Assembly (NCBI RefSeq): GCF_021216675.1
Contig: NZ_CP086120.1
Coordinates: 620,001-684,000, forward strand
Direction: 5' to 3'
DNA length: 64,000 nt
DNA from: Streptomyces gobiensis
GTDB taxonomy: Bacteria > Actinomycetota > Actinomycetes > Streptomycetales > Streptomycetaceae
The translations under genes and the position numbers were made by a program. Shown here piece by piece: positions 42,762 to 51,534 of this stretch. The notes beneath the pieces are model-generated. The model saw nothing but the letters and a program-made list of their open reading frames with translations. It had not been told where the DNA came from and made no database searches. Each line of letters starts with the position of its first letter. Positions within the stretch are counted from its first letter, which is position 1.

Positions 42762-43691
42762 GTGCAAGGTCTGCCGGAGCAATTGGCCAACGGCCTGATC
42801 CTCGGCGCGATGTACGGACTCATCGCGATCGGGTACACCATGGTCTACGGCATTGTTCAGCTCATCAACTTCGCCCATGGCGAGATTTTCATGATCGGCG
42901 GCTTCGGCGCGCTGACCGCATGGCTCTGGCTGCCTGACGGCACATCCCTGATGGTCGCCCTGCCCCTCATGATTCTCATGGCCATGATGTGCTCGGTACT
43001 CGTCGGTATCGGAGCCGAACGGCTCGCCTACCGGCCATTGCGCGGCGGCCCCCGGCTCGCCCCACTCATCACCGCGATCGGCCTGTCCATCGCACTCCAG
43101 CAAGCCATCTGGGCCTTCTACCCCGGAGCCAAGAAGGACCGCTCCTTCCCACGGTTCAGCGGCGGACCCGTCGAAATCGGCGGAATCACCCTCCAACGCG
43201 GCGAAATATTTCTCCTGATAGCTGCCCCCCTCTGCATGATCGCCCTCGCCGTCTTCGTCTCCAAGACCCGCACCGGCCGGGCCATGCAAGCCACCAGCCA
43301 AGACCCCGACACGGCCAAGCTGATGGGCATCAACACCGACCGCATCATCGTCACCGCCTTCGCCATCGGCGCCGCCTTCGCCGCCATCGCGGCCGTCGCC
43401 CACGGCCTGAAATTCGGCCAGGTCAGCTTCCGCATGGGCTTCATCGCCGGACTCAAGGCCTTCACCGCCGCCGTACTCGGCGGCATCGGCAACATCTACG
43501 GAGCCATGATCGGCGGCCTCGTCCTCGGCCTCACCGAAGCCATGGCCACCGCCTATATGTCCAACGTCCCCGGCATGCAGCAGTTCGGCGGCGGAGCCTG
43601 GAAAGACGTCTGGGCCTTCGTCCTCCTCATCCTCGTACTTCTTTTCCGCCCCCAGGGCATCCTCGGCGAGCGCGTAGCGGATCGGGCGTGA
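42762..43691 (+). CDS. livH: Branched-chain amino acid ABC transporter, LivH-type permease
   Basis: 309 residues from GTG 42762, with CGGAGG upstream. About eight transmembrane helices are seen. Family blocks are clear (NGLILGAMYGLIAIGYTMVYGIVQLINFAHGEIFMIGGF, GRAMQATSQDPDTAKLMGINTDRIIVTAFAIGAAFAAIAAV, GLKAFTAAVLGGIGNIYGAMIGGLVLGL). The second block includes the EAA-like loop that contacts the ATPase. It pairs with LivM to form the channel. Its stop codon overlaps GTG 43688 of livM (GTGA). Confidence 0.94.
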   Translation: MQGLPEQLANGLILGAMYGLIAIGYTMVYGIVQLINFAHGEIFMIGGFGALTAWLWLPDGTSLMVALPLMILMAMMCSVLVGIGAERLAYRPLRGGPRLAPLITAIGLSIALQQAIWAFYPGAKKDRSFPRFSGGPVEIGGITLQRGEIFLLIAAPLCMIALAVFVSKTRTGRAMQATSQDPDTAKLMGINTDRIIVTAFAIGAAFAAIAAVAHGLKFGQVSFRMGFIAGLKAFTAAVLGGIGNIYGAMIGGLVLGLTEAMATAYMSNVPGMQQFGGGAWKDVWAFVLLILVLLFRPQGILGERVADRA

Positions 43692-45478
43692 TCACCATGA
43701 CCAACAACACCCCGGCCACCCAGAACACCCCCGGCGTCATCCCACTGCCCGCAGCGGGAGCCCGGCTCACCACCGTCATCGGCGCCGCCGCCACCTTCGC
43801 CACCACCTTCCTCGCCTGGACCTGGACCAGGGAATTCCCCGGCAACCTCACCGTCAACGGCTACCCCGGAGGACTCCAGGTCCTCACCCTCACCGGCGCG
43901 CTCCTCACCCTGCTCTTCCTGCTCGCCGGATACGGCATCCGCGGCCTGCGCTGGCTCACCCCCGGCGGCCGCAACAGCCCCGCACTCCTCCTCGCCCTCG
44001 GCACCTTCGCCACCACATGGTTCACCGTCGCCGCCATCGCCACCGAGCTCGGCGGCCTCGCCAACCTCGAACCCGGCGGCTGGCTCGCCGCCGCCGCGTC
44101 CCTCACCCTCGCCATCGCGGCCCTCGGCCTCCCCGCCGACCTGCCCACCGATCAGGACCACCCCGCCACCACCCCCTGGCGACGGCTCCTGCACTCCCTC
44201 AAAGCACCCGACCCCGGCCTCGCCAGGACACTGCCCTCCTGGGCCGAAGTCCTCGTCATCGCCGCCGCCTGCGGCGTCGGCCTGTACGTCTTCACCTACG
44301 GCATCGACACCGAATACGGCGAGCTGTTCATCGGCTTCCTCATCCTCACCGGATTCGGCGCCACCGCCCTCTACCGGTCCGGACTCACCCGGCGCCTGTC
44401 CGCACTCACCACAAAACACCGCAACGTCGCCATGACCTCGGCCTTCATCGCCGCGGCACTCTTCCCCTTCACCCAGAGCAGCGACACCTACACCTCCGTC
44501 GCCGTCAGCATCCTGATCTTCGCCACCGTCGCCGTCGGCCTCAACGTCGTCGTCGGCCTCGCCGGACTCCTCGACCTCGGCTACGTAGCCTTCCTCGGCG
44601 TCGGCGCCTACACCGCCGCCCTGGTCTCCGGAGCCCCCACCGCCGCACTCGGCATCCAGTTCCCCTTCTGGGCCGCCGTACTCGCCGGAGCCGTCGTCTC
44701 CATGATCTTCGGCATCATCATCGGCGCCCCCACCCTCCGGGTACGCGGCGACTACCTCGCCATCGTCACCCTCGGCTTCGGTGAAATCTTCCGCATCGCC
44801 ATGCAAAACCTCGACGGCGACTCCGGACCCGACATCACCAACGGCCCCAACGGCATCCCCAACATCCCCGACCTCAACTTCCTCGGCTTCGACCTCGGCC
44901 AGAAACACACCCTCCTGGGCTTCGAACTCGGCAGATTCGCCAACTACTACCTGCTGATGCTGCTGTTCACCGCCCTCATCGTGATCATCTTCCGGCGGTC
45001 CGACCACTCCCGCATCGGCCGCGCCTGGGTCGCCATCCGCGAAGACGAAACCGCCGCCCGCGCCATGGGCATCAACGCCTTCCGGCTCAAGCTCCTCGCC
45101 TTCGCCCTCGGCGCCACCCTCGCCGGAATCGCCGGCACCGTACTCGCCCACGTCGAATACGGCGTCCACCCCGACGGCTACAAATTCGTCCACACCGTCC
45201 CACCCAACTCCGCCTTCCTCCTCGCCGCCGTCATCCTCGGCGGCATGGGCACCGTCAGCGGCCCCCTCATCGGCGCCGCACTGCTCTACCTCATCCCGGC
45301 CAAACTCCAGTTCATGGCCGACTACCAGCTGCTCCTGTTCGGCCTCGCACTCGTCCTCCTCATGCGCTTCCGCCCCGAAGGACTCATCGCCGACCGCCGC
45401 AAGCAGCTCGAATTCCACGACACCGGCCAACCAGACGTCCCCAAGGGCAGTCCCGGCCTCAGCAAGACGGAGGCATGA
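43688..45478 (+). CDS. livM: Branched-chain amino acid ABC transporter, LivM-type permease
   Basis: 596 residues from GTG 43688, overlapping the livH stop; ATG 43697 is an alternative start. The N-terminal 250 residues add several membrane helices beyond the basic LivM fold, an extension common in actinobacterial members. The conserved C-terminal part has VAVGLNVVVGLAGLLDLGYVAFLGVGAYTAA, LRVRGDYLAIVTLGFGEIFRI, GRAWVAIREDETAARAMGINAFRLKLLAFALGA and SAFLLAAVILGGMGTVSGPLIGA. It forms the permease with LivH. livG follows after 4 bp. Confidence 0.93.
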   Translation: MITMTNNTPATQNTPGVIPLPAAGARLTTVIGAAATFATTFLAWTWTREFPGNLTVNGYPGGLQVLTLTGALLTLLFLLAGYGIRGLRWLTPGGRNSPALLLALGTFATTWFTVAAIATELGGLANLEPGGWLAAAASLTLAIAALGLPADLPTDQDHPATTPWRRLLHSLKAPDPGLARTLPSWAEVLVIAAACGVGLYVFTYGIDTEYGELFIGFLILTGFGATALYRSGLTRRLSALTTKHRNVAMTSAFIAAALFPFTQSSDTYTSVAVSILIFATVAVGLNVVVGLAGLLDLGYVAFLGVGAYTAALVSGAPTAALGIQFPFWAAVLAGAVVSMIFGIIIGAPTLRVRGDYLAIVTLGFGEIFRIAMQNLDGDSGPDITNGPNGIPNIPDLNFLGFDLGQKHTLLGFELGRFANYYLLMLLFTALIVIIFRRSDHSRIGRAWVAIREDETAARAMGINAFRLKLLAFALGATLAGIAGTVLAHVEYGVHPDGYKFVHTVPPNSAFLLAAVILGGMGTVSGPLIGAALLYLIPAKLQFMADYQLLLFGLALVLLMRFRPEGLIADRRKQLEFHDTGQPDVPKGSPGLSKTEA

Positions 45479-45482
45479 CGAC

Positions 45483-46366
<884 letters not shown>

Positions 46367-46370
<4 letters not shown>

Positions 46371-47083
46371 CCGCACTTCTCGAGGTCGAGGACCTGCGGG
46401 TCGCCTACGGCAAGATCGAAGCCGTCAAAGGCATCTCGTTCAGCGTCGAAGCCGGCCAGATCGTCACCCTCATCGGCACCAACGGCGCGGGCAAGACCAC
46501 GACGCTACGGACCCTGTCCGGACTACTCAAGCCCGTCGCGGGAAAGATCACCTTCGACGGCCAGCCGCTCGCCGGAATCGGCGCCCACAAGATCGTCGCC
46601 ATGGGCCTGGCCCACTCCCCCGAAGGCCGCCGGATCTTCCCCCGGCTCACCATCGAGGAAAACCTCCGCCTCGGCGCGTTCCTCCGCAAGGACGCCGACG
46701 GCATCGCCAAGGACGTCCAGCGCGCCTACGAGCTCTTCCCGATCCTCGGCGAACGCAGCAGACAGGCCGCGGGAACCCTGTCCGGCGGCGAACAGCAGAT
46801 GCTGGCCATGGGCCGCGCCCTGATGTCCCGGCCAAAACTGCTGATGCTCGACGAGCCGTCGATGGGGCTCTCCCCGATCATGATGCAGAAGATCATGGAG
46901 ACCATCACCGAGCTCCAGGCTCAGGGCACGACCATTCTGCTCGTCGAGCAGAACGCGCAAGCCGCGCTGTCGCTGGCCGACCGGGGCCATGTGATGGAGA
47001 TCGGCAAGATCGTACTCTCCGGCACGGGTGAAGAGCTCATGCACGACGAGTCCGTCCGCAAGGCGTACCTCGGCGAGGACTGA
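46367..47083 (+). CDS. livF: Branched-chain amino acid ABC transporter, ATPase LivF
   Basis: 238 residues from GTG 46367, overlapping the livG stop. Walker A is GTNGAGKTT, the signature is GTLSGGEQQMLAMGRALM, Walker B is LLMLDEPSMGLSP, and the H-loop region is ILLVEQNAQAAL, the typical LivF form with Gln in place of His. MGLAHSPEGRRIFPRLTIEENLRLGA is diagnostic. Last gene of the operon; a 15-bp hairpin terminator follows directly. Confidence 0.94.
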
Positions 47084-47095
47084 CGGAGCCGAGCG

Positions 47096-47128
47096 AGCCG
47101 GACCCAGGCCGGAGGCCTGGGTCCGGCT
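47096..47128. terminator. Bidirectional terminator between livF and the ANTAR regulator
   Basis: AGCCGGACCCAGGCC and GGCCTGGGTCCGGCT form a perfect 15-bp stem with a three-base loop (GGA), 12 bp after the livF stop and 2 bp after the regulator's stop on the other strand. The symmetrical stem serves both converging transcripts. Confidence 0.9.
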
Positions 47129-47130
47129 GC

Positions 47131-47793
47131 TTACTTCTGCTGCTTCTTCTCCTCAGCGTCCTCGATGACGGCCTCGGCGACCTGCTGCATGGACAGACGG
47201 CGGTCCATCGAGGTCTTCTGAATCCACCGGAACGCGGCGGGCTCGGTCAGCCCGTACTGGGTCTGCAGGACCGACTTCGCCCGGTCGACGAGCTTGCGGG
47301 TCTCCAACCGCTGGGAGAGGTCGGCGACCTCCTTCTCCAGCGCCTTCAGCTCGGTGAAGCGGGATACGGCCATCTCGATGGCCGGGACGACATCACTCTT
47401 GCTGAACGGCTTCACGAGATACGCCATGGCCCCGGCGTCCCGGGCCCGCTCCACGAGGTCGCGCTGCGAGAACGCGGTGAGCATCAGGACCGGGGCGATG
47501 TTCTCCTCGGCGATCTTCTCCGCGGCGGAGATCCCGTCCAGGACGGGCATCTTCACATCGAGGATGACCAGATCCGGCTTGTGCTCCCGCGCGAGCTCAA
47601 TCGCGGTCTGCCCGTCTCCGGCCTCCCCGACGACGGAGTAGCCCTCTTCCTCCAGCATCTCCTTGAGGTCGAGCCGGATGAGGGCCTCGTCCTCCGCGAT
47701 GACGACTCGCGTCGTCAATGGCGGGACATGGGCATCGGCCCCCTCAGAGGTGTCGGCTGGCGTATTGGGCTCGGGGACGTCAGCGGCGCTCAC
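47131..47793 (-). CDS. ANTAR-domain response regulator (PdtaR-like)
   Basis: 220 residues from ATG 47793. The receiver domain (about residues 28-145) has the acidic pocket VVIAEDEALIR, phosphoacceptor Asp79 in LVILDVKMP, the Thr in MLTAFSQ and the Lys in YLVKPFS. The C-terminal ANTAR RNA-binding domain (about 155-210) has LVDRAKSVLQTQYGLTEPAAFRWIQKTSMDRRLSMQQVAEAVI. Such proteins bind paired hairpins in nascent mRNA and act as antiterminators, usually after phosphorylation by a separate histidine kinase, which is not encoded nearby. This gene sits between liv and pyk in Streptomyces generally. Confidence 0.94.
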   Translation of the reverse strand: MSAADVPEPNTPADTSEGADAHVPPLTTRVVIAEDEALIRLDLKEMLEEEGYSVVGEAGDGQTAIELAREHKPDLVILDVKMPVLDGISAAEKIAEENIAPVLMLTAFSQRDLVERARDAGAMAYLVKPFSKSDVVPAIEMAVSRFTELKALEKEVADLSQRLETRKLVDRAKSVLQTQYGLTEPAAFRWIQKTSMDRRLSMQQVAEAVIEDAEEKKQQK

Positions 47794-47892
47794 GGGGCTC
47801 CTCGCTTTCGGGCAGGTGGGGCACCCCGAGCCTACCTAGGTCCTGTATGGTGGTGTCACAGCGGGTGACCGCTAACCTTCGTTTTCAAGGAA

Positions 47893-47965
47893 GCCCCGGT
47901 AGTCCAGCGGAAGAGACACGGTGCTCAAACCACCGACAGCGTGGGTTCGAATCCCACCCGGGGCA
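47893..47965 (+). tRNA. tRNA with anticodon CAA (Leu by codon) but short variable loop
   Basis: A complete cloverleaf of 73 nt: acceptor GCCCCGG/CCGGGGC, D arm with GG in the loop, anticodon stem CGGTG/CACCG around CTCAAAC (anticodon CAA, T33 and A37 correct), and T arm GTGGG-TTCGAAT-CCCAC. The discriminator base is A and CCA is not encoded. Bacterial tRNA-Leu normally has a long variable arm of ten or more bases; here it is only ACAGC, as in class I tRNAs. The CAA anticodon reads UUG, so Leu is the default call. The amino acid identity deserves a direct test. Confidence 0.85.
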
Positions 47966-48074
47966 CTTTTCCTGTGTTTCGTAGGTCTGCCTACCGTTGG
48001 CGATCTTCACCCCTTGAGGTGAACGGCTCTTCGAATTGCCGCGCGATCGCACGGCTACAGGCAACGTCGCGGAC

Positions 48075-48842
48075 ATGTACGACCTAGACACACGCAAACG
48101 CGCCCTCGCGCTCATCGGACAAGGCCGCAGCCTCAACTCCGTGAGCAGGCAGATCGGGATATCGAGGGCTGCCATCCGCGAGTGGCAGACCCGACTTGAG
48201 CCCCTGCGGGATTCGGAGTGCCTAAGATGCGGGCCTGAGCCAGCGCTCCCGCAGGACACCACTGCGTATACGTACCTTCTCGGGCTGTACCTAGGCGACG
48301 GGTGTATCAGTACGGGGCCACGACATGTCCACCGGCTGCGCATCTTCTGCGCCGATGCGTGGCCGGGCCTTATCGAGAGCTGCGCCACAGCAATGCGGCA
48401 GGTCCTTCCCCAGAACACCGTCGGCCGGGTCAAGAAACAGGGGTGCGTAGAGGTCGGCAGCTTCAGCAAACACTGGCCTTGCCTCTTTCCCCAGCACGGC
48501 TCCGGTAGGAAGCACGAACGCCGCATCGCCCTCGAGCCCTGGCAGCAGCAGCTGGTCGAAGAGCACCCATGGGAACTGGTCCGAGGGCTCATCCACTCTG
48601 ATGGATGCCGCATGACCAACTGGACGACCCGCGTAGTTGGCGGTGAACGAAAACGCTACGAATACCCGCGGTACTTCTTCACCAATACCTCGGCCGACAT
48701 CATCCGGCTCTTCACCGATACCCTCGACGGGCTCGGGGTCGAGTGGAAACACGCACGCCAGCGCCGCAAGGCGCAGATGATCTCCATCGCCCGGCGGGCG
48801 TCTGTCGCGCTTATGGATGAGCACGTTGGGCCCAAGCACTGA
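48075..48842 (+). CDS. HTH plus LAGLIDADG-type protein next to the tRNA
   Basis: 255 residues from ATG 48075 (MYDLDTRKRALALIG); no good ribosome binding site is seen, and TTG 48036 is in frame. Residues about 1-45 form a helix-turn-helix (ALIGQGRSLNSVSRQIGISRAAIREWQTR). A CLRCG pair follows. Two LAGLIDADG-like helices then appear: TYLLGLYLGDGCIS and ELVRGLIHSDGCRM, each with the metal-binding Asp. A single-chain homing endonuclease fold is indicated, although no intron or intein is present. The gene lies 110 bp downstream of the tRNA in the same direction. It could be a site-specific nuclease or a repurposed regulator. Confidence 0.75.
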   Translation: MYDLDTRKRALALIGQGRSLNSVSRQIGISRAAIREWQTRLEPLRDSECLRCGPEPALPQDTTAYTYLLGLYLGDGCISTGPRHVHRLRIFCADAWPGLIESCATAMRQVLPQNTVGRVKKQGCVEVGSFSKHWPCLFPQHGSGRKHERRIALEPWQQQLVEEHPWELVRGLIHSDGCRMTNWTTRVVGGERKRYEYPRYFFTNTSADIIRLFTDTLDGLGVEWKHARQRRKAQMISIARRASVALMDEHVGPKH

Positions 48843-48859
48843 CGGGTCTGGGGTGCGGG

Positions 48860-49230
48860 AGGTGTGCCCCAATCCCACCCCTTCCCGAAACTGGGGGCTG
48901 CGCCCCCAGACCCCCACCCCCTGTTGTGGGCACTCGCAGCCCCGCGAGGGGCTGTGGGTGGGCACAACCCGGCCACGGCCCGCACAGGGCCAACCCCGGG
49001 GCCCCGGGGCAAAGCCCCGGTTACGGGAAGGGGCGGGATACGGGGAACACCCACCCACGGCAACCCCGCCACCGGGCGAAGCCCCGCCACGCGGCGCAGC
49101 CGCACACCGGCACAGCCGGGAAGGGGCGGCGTCGGAGAAACCCCCACCCACGGCGCCCCGGAGCCGAGCGAAGCCCCGTTACGCGGCGGAGCCACCCCGG
49201 CGGCGGGGCGAGGTCCGGCTGCGCGGCAGG
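48860..49230. repeat. Dispersed intergenic repeat, copy 4
   Basis: The most regular copy, in the orientation of copy 1: CCCCAATCCCACCCCTTCCCG, GGGGGCTGCGCCCCC, TGTTGTGGGCACTCGCAGCCCCGCGAGGGGCTGTGGGTGGGCACAAC, GGGGCCCCGGGGCAAAGCCCC, and two rounds of GGGAAGGGGCGG..ACCCACGGC with GCCACGCGGCGCAGCCGCA. It spans the whole gap between the HTH/LAGLIDADG gene and the 3' end of pyk. No gene is present. Confidence 0.75.
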
Positions 49231-49255
49231 GCCGCGGGATCGGGGACCCCGTTCG

Positions 49256-50710
49256 CTAGACGGCCCGGCCGTGGTGGGACTTGGGGGTGTCTTCCTCGCC
49301 GATGTGGTGGACGCGGACCAGGTTCGTGGTGCCGGGGACGCCGGGCGGGGAGCCCGCGGTGATGACGACCATGTCGCCCCGGTCACAGCGGCCGATCTTG
49401 AGGAGCTGTTCGTCGACCTGGTCGACCATCTCGTCCGTGGTCTGGACGGTCGGGCCCAGGAATGTCTCCACCCCCCAGGTGAGGTTGAGCTGGGCGCGGG
49501 TGGCCGGGTCCGGGGTGAAGGCGAGGACGGGGATGGGTGAGCGGTAGCGGGAGAGGCGGCGGACGGTGTCGCCGCTTTGCGTGAAGGCGACGAGGAACTT
49601 GGCGCCGAGGAAGTCGCCCATCTCCGCGGCGGCGCGGGCGACGGCGCCGCCCTGGGTGCGCGGCTTGCTGCTGGGGGTGAGGGGTGGGAGCCCCTTGGCG
49701 AGCAGGTCCTCTTCGGCGGCGGTGACGATCCGGCCCATGGTTTTGACCGTGTCGATGGGGTGTTTGCCGACGCTGGTCTCGCCGGAGAGCATCACCGCGT
49801 CGGTGCCGTCCATGACCGCGTTGGCGACGTCGGAGGCTTCGGCGCGGGTGGGTCGGGAGTTTTCGATCATCGAGTCGAGCATCTGGGTGGCGACGATGAC
49901 CGGTTTGGCGTTCCGCCTGGCGAGCTTGATGGCGCGTTTCTGGACGATGGGGACGGTTTCGAGGGGCATTTCGACGCCGAGGTCGCCGCGGGCGACCATG
50001 AGGCCGTCGAACGCGGCGACGATGTCGAGGAGGTTGTCGACCGCTTGGGGCTTTTCGATCTTGGCGATGACGGGTCGGGTGATGCCTTCGTCCCGCATGA
50101 CGCGGTGGACGTCGCGGATGTCGTCGCCGCTGCGGACGAAGGAGAGGGCGATGATGTCGGCGCCCATGCGCAGGGCCCAGCGGAGGTCTTCGACGTCTTT
50201 GGGGGACAGGGCGGGGACGGAGACGGCGACGCCGGGCAGGTTGAGGCCCTTGTGGTCGGAGATCATGCCGCCTTCGAGGACCAGGGTCCGTACGCGGGGG
50301 CCGTCGACGGCGATGACTTCGAGGGTGACTCGGCCGTCGTCGACGAGGATGCGCTCTCCGGGGGTGACGTCGATGGCGAGCCCGGAGTGGGTGGTGCCGC
50401 AGTGTTCCTGGTCGCCTTCGGTCTCTTCGGTGGTGATGGTGAATTCATCGCCGCGTTCAAGGAGTACGGGGCCTTCACGGAAGCGGCCGAGGCGAATCTT
50501 CGGGCCTTGAAGGTCTGCGAGGATGCCGACGCTGCGGCCGGTCTCCTCGGAGGCTTCGCGTACCCGGTGGTAGCGCTCCTCGTGCTCGGCGTGGCTGCCG
50601 TGGCTGAGGTTGAAGCGGGCCACGTCCATTCCGGCCTCGATGAGCGTTTTGATCTGCTCATACGAGTCGGTGGCGGGCCCAAGTGTGCAGACGATTTTTG
50701 CTCGGCGCAT
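49256..50710 (-). CDS. pyk: Pyruvate kinase
   Basis: 484 residues from ATG 50710. It converts phosphoenolpyruvate and ADP to pyruvate and ATP at the end of glycolysis. The barrel domain shows MRRAKIVCTLGPAT, GMDVARFNLSHGSH (substrate-binding Arg and Asn), ILADLQGPKIRLG and the active-site region RPVIAKIEKPQAVDNL with catalytic Lys, then MVARGDLGVEMP and the NAVMDGTDAVMLSGETSVG loop. The C-terminal allosteric domain is present. Length is standard. It is transcribed alone; a palindrome about 110 bp upstream may be an operator. Confidence 0.97.
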   Translation of the reverse strand: MRRAKIVCTLGPATDSYEQIKTLIEAGMDVARFNLSHGSHAEHEERYHRVREASEETGRSVGILADLQGPKIRLGRFREGPVLLERGDEFTITTEETEGDQEHCGTTHSGLAIDVTPGERILVDDGRVTLEVIAVDGPRVRTLVLEGGMISDHKGLNLPGVAVSVPALSPKDVEDLRWALRMGADIIALSFVRSGDDIRDVHRVMRDEGITRPVIAKIEKPQAVDNLLDIVAAFDGLMVARGDLGVEMPLETVPIVQKRAIKLARRNAKPVIVATQMLDSMIENSRPTRAEASDVANAVMDGTDAVMLSGETSVGKHPIDTVKTMGRIVTAAEEDLLAKGLPPLTPSSKPRTQGGAVARAAAEMGDFLGAKFLVAFTQSGDTVRRLSRYRSPIPVLAFTPDPATRAQLNLTWGVETFLGPTVQTTDEMVDQVDEQLLKIGRCDRGDMVVITAGSPPGVPGTTNLVRVHHIGEEDTPKSHHGRAV

Positions 50711-50820
50711 ACGTCGAGCCTATGACTTACCGGCCAGTAGAGAAGTATAGGAGGGTGGCCGTTCAACGTCTTGGGTGTGAAAGGGGTTTGACAACTCTTG
50801 TATATGGGCGGGGCCCTGCT

Positions 50821-50838
50821 CCGATGAGCGCTCATTGG
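50821..50838. promoter_or_regulatory. Palindrome upstream of pyk
   Basis: CCGATGAGCGCTCATTGG is an 18-bp palindrome with one mismatched pair, centred on the perfect 12-mer ATGAGCGCTCAT. It resembles the sites of TetR-family repressors. It lies between the stop of the SIMPL gene and the start of pyk, so pyk is the likely target. No TetR gene is in the window. Confidence 0.45.
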
Positions 50839-50853
50839 CCATGCCAGACAGTT

Positions 50854-51519
50854 TTACAGGGTGGGCCGGGTCGTGGTGAAGCGCGCGTTCACCTGGGCGT
50901 AGACGCTCTGTCGGCGGGGTTCCAGGTCGAGTGCGGGGGTGTCGGACTCGGTAGCGGCGGCGGTCCCCGCGAAGCCGCGCAGCACTCCTCCGCTTTCCAT
51001 GTCGGTATCGGCGAGTTCGATGAGGTCGGCCAGTTCGGCGCCGAGTGCTCCGGCGTATTCGCGGGCGCGGGTGACCGCTTCCCGTACGGCCTGCTGGCGG
51101 GCTTCCCGGTGTACGGGGGACTCCGGGCGTAGCGCCCACCAGGGGCCGTCGACGCGGGTGAGGTCGAGGTCGGCGAGGCGGGTGGTGAGTTCGCCGAGGG
51201 CGGTGAAGTCGGTGAGGACGGCTTCGATGTGGACGGTGCCGTGGTAGGCGCGGACGCGTTCGCCGCGGCCGTGTTTGGTGAGTTCGGGGGCGATGGTGAA
51301 GGAGCTGGTCTCGGTCGTCTCGACGGCTTCGCCGTAGGACTCGATCAGTTCCAGTACGTGGCTGTTGCGGCGGGTGAGGTCGTCGAGGGTGGCGCGGCGG
51401 TCGGTGCCGCGGGCGGTGACGGTGATGCCGATGCGGGCGATTTCGGGGTCGACGTCGAGTCGGGCTTCGCCGTGGACGGCGACGCGGGGTGCGTCGGGGG
51501 TGCCGGGTGTTGTGGTCAT
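50854..51519 (-). CDS. SIMPL-domain (DUF541) protein
   Basis: 221 residues from ATG 51519. The DUF541/SIMPL fold is recognisable from VAVHGEARLDVDPEIARIGITVTARGTDR at the start, SSFTIAPELTKHGRGERVRAYHGTVHIEAVL in the middle, and REARQQAVREAVTRAREYAGALGAELADLIELAD in the helical second half. Many family members are exported, but no signal peptide is visible here, so it is probably cytoplasmic. Its function is unknown; relatives are linked to oxidative stress and outer-surface assembly. The siderophore-type pair lies just upstream on the same strand (15-bp gap), so co-transcription is possible. Confidence 0.85.
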   Translation of the reverse strand: MTTTPGTPDAPRVAVHGEARLDVDPEIARIGITVTARGTDRRATLDDLTRRNSHVLELIESYGEAVETTETSSFTIAPELTKHGRGERVRAYHGTVHIEAVLTDFTALGELTTRLADLDLTRVDGPWWALRPESPVHREARQQAVREAVTRAREYAGALGAELADLIELADTDMESGGVLRGFAGTAAATESDTPALDLEPRRQSVYAQVNARFTTTRPTL

Positions 51520-51534
51520 GGGCTCACCTTGGCA

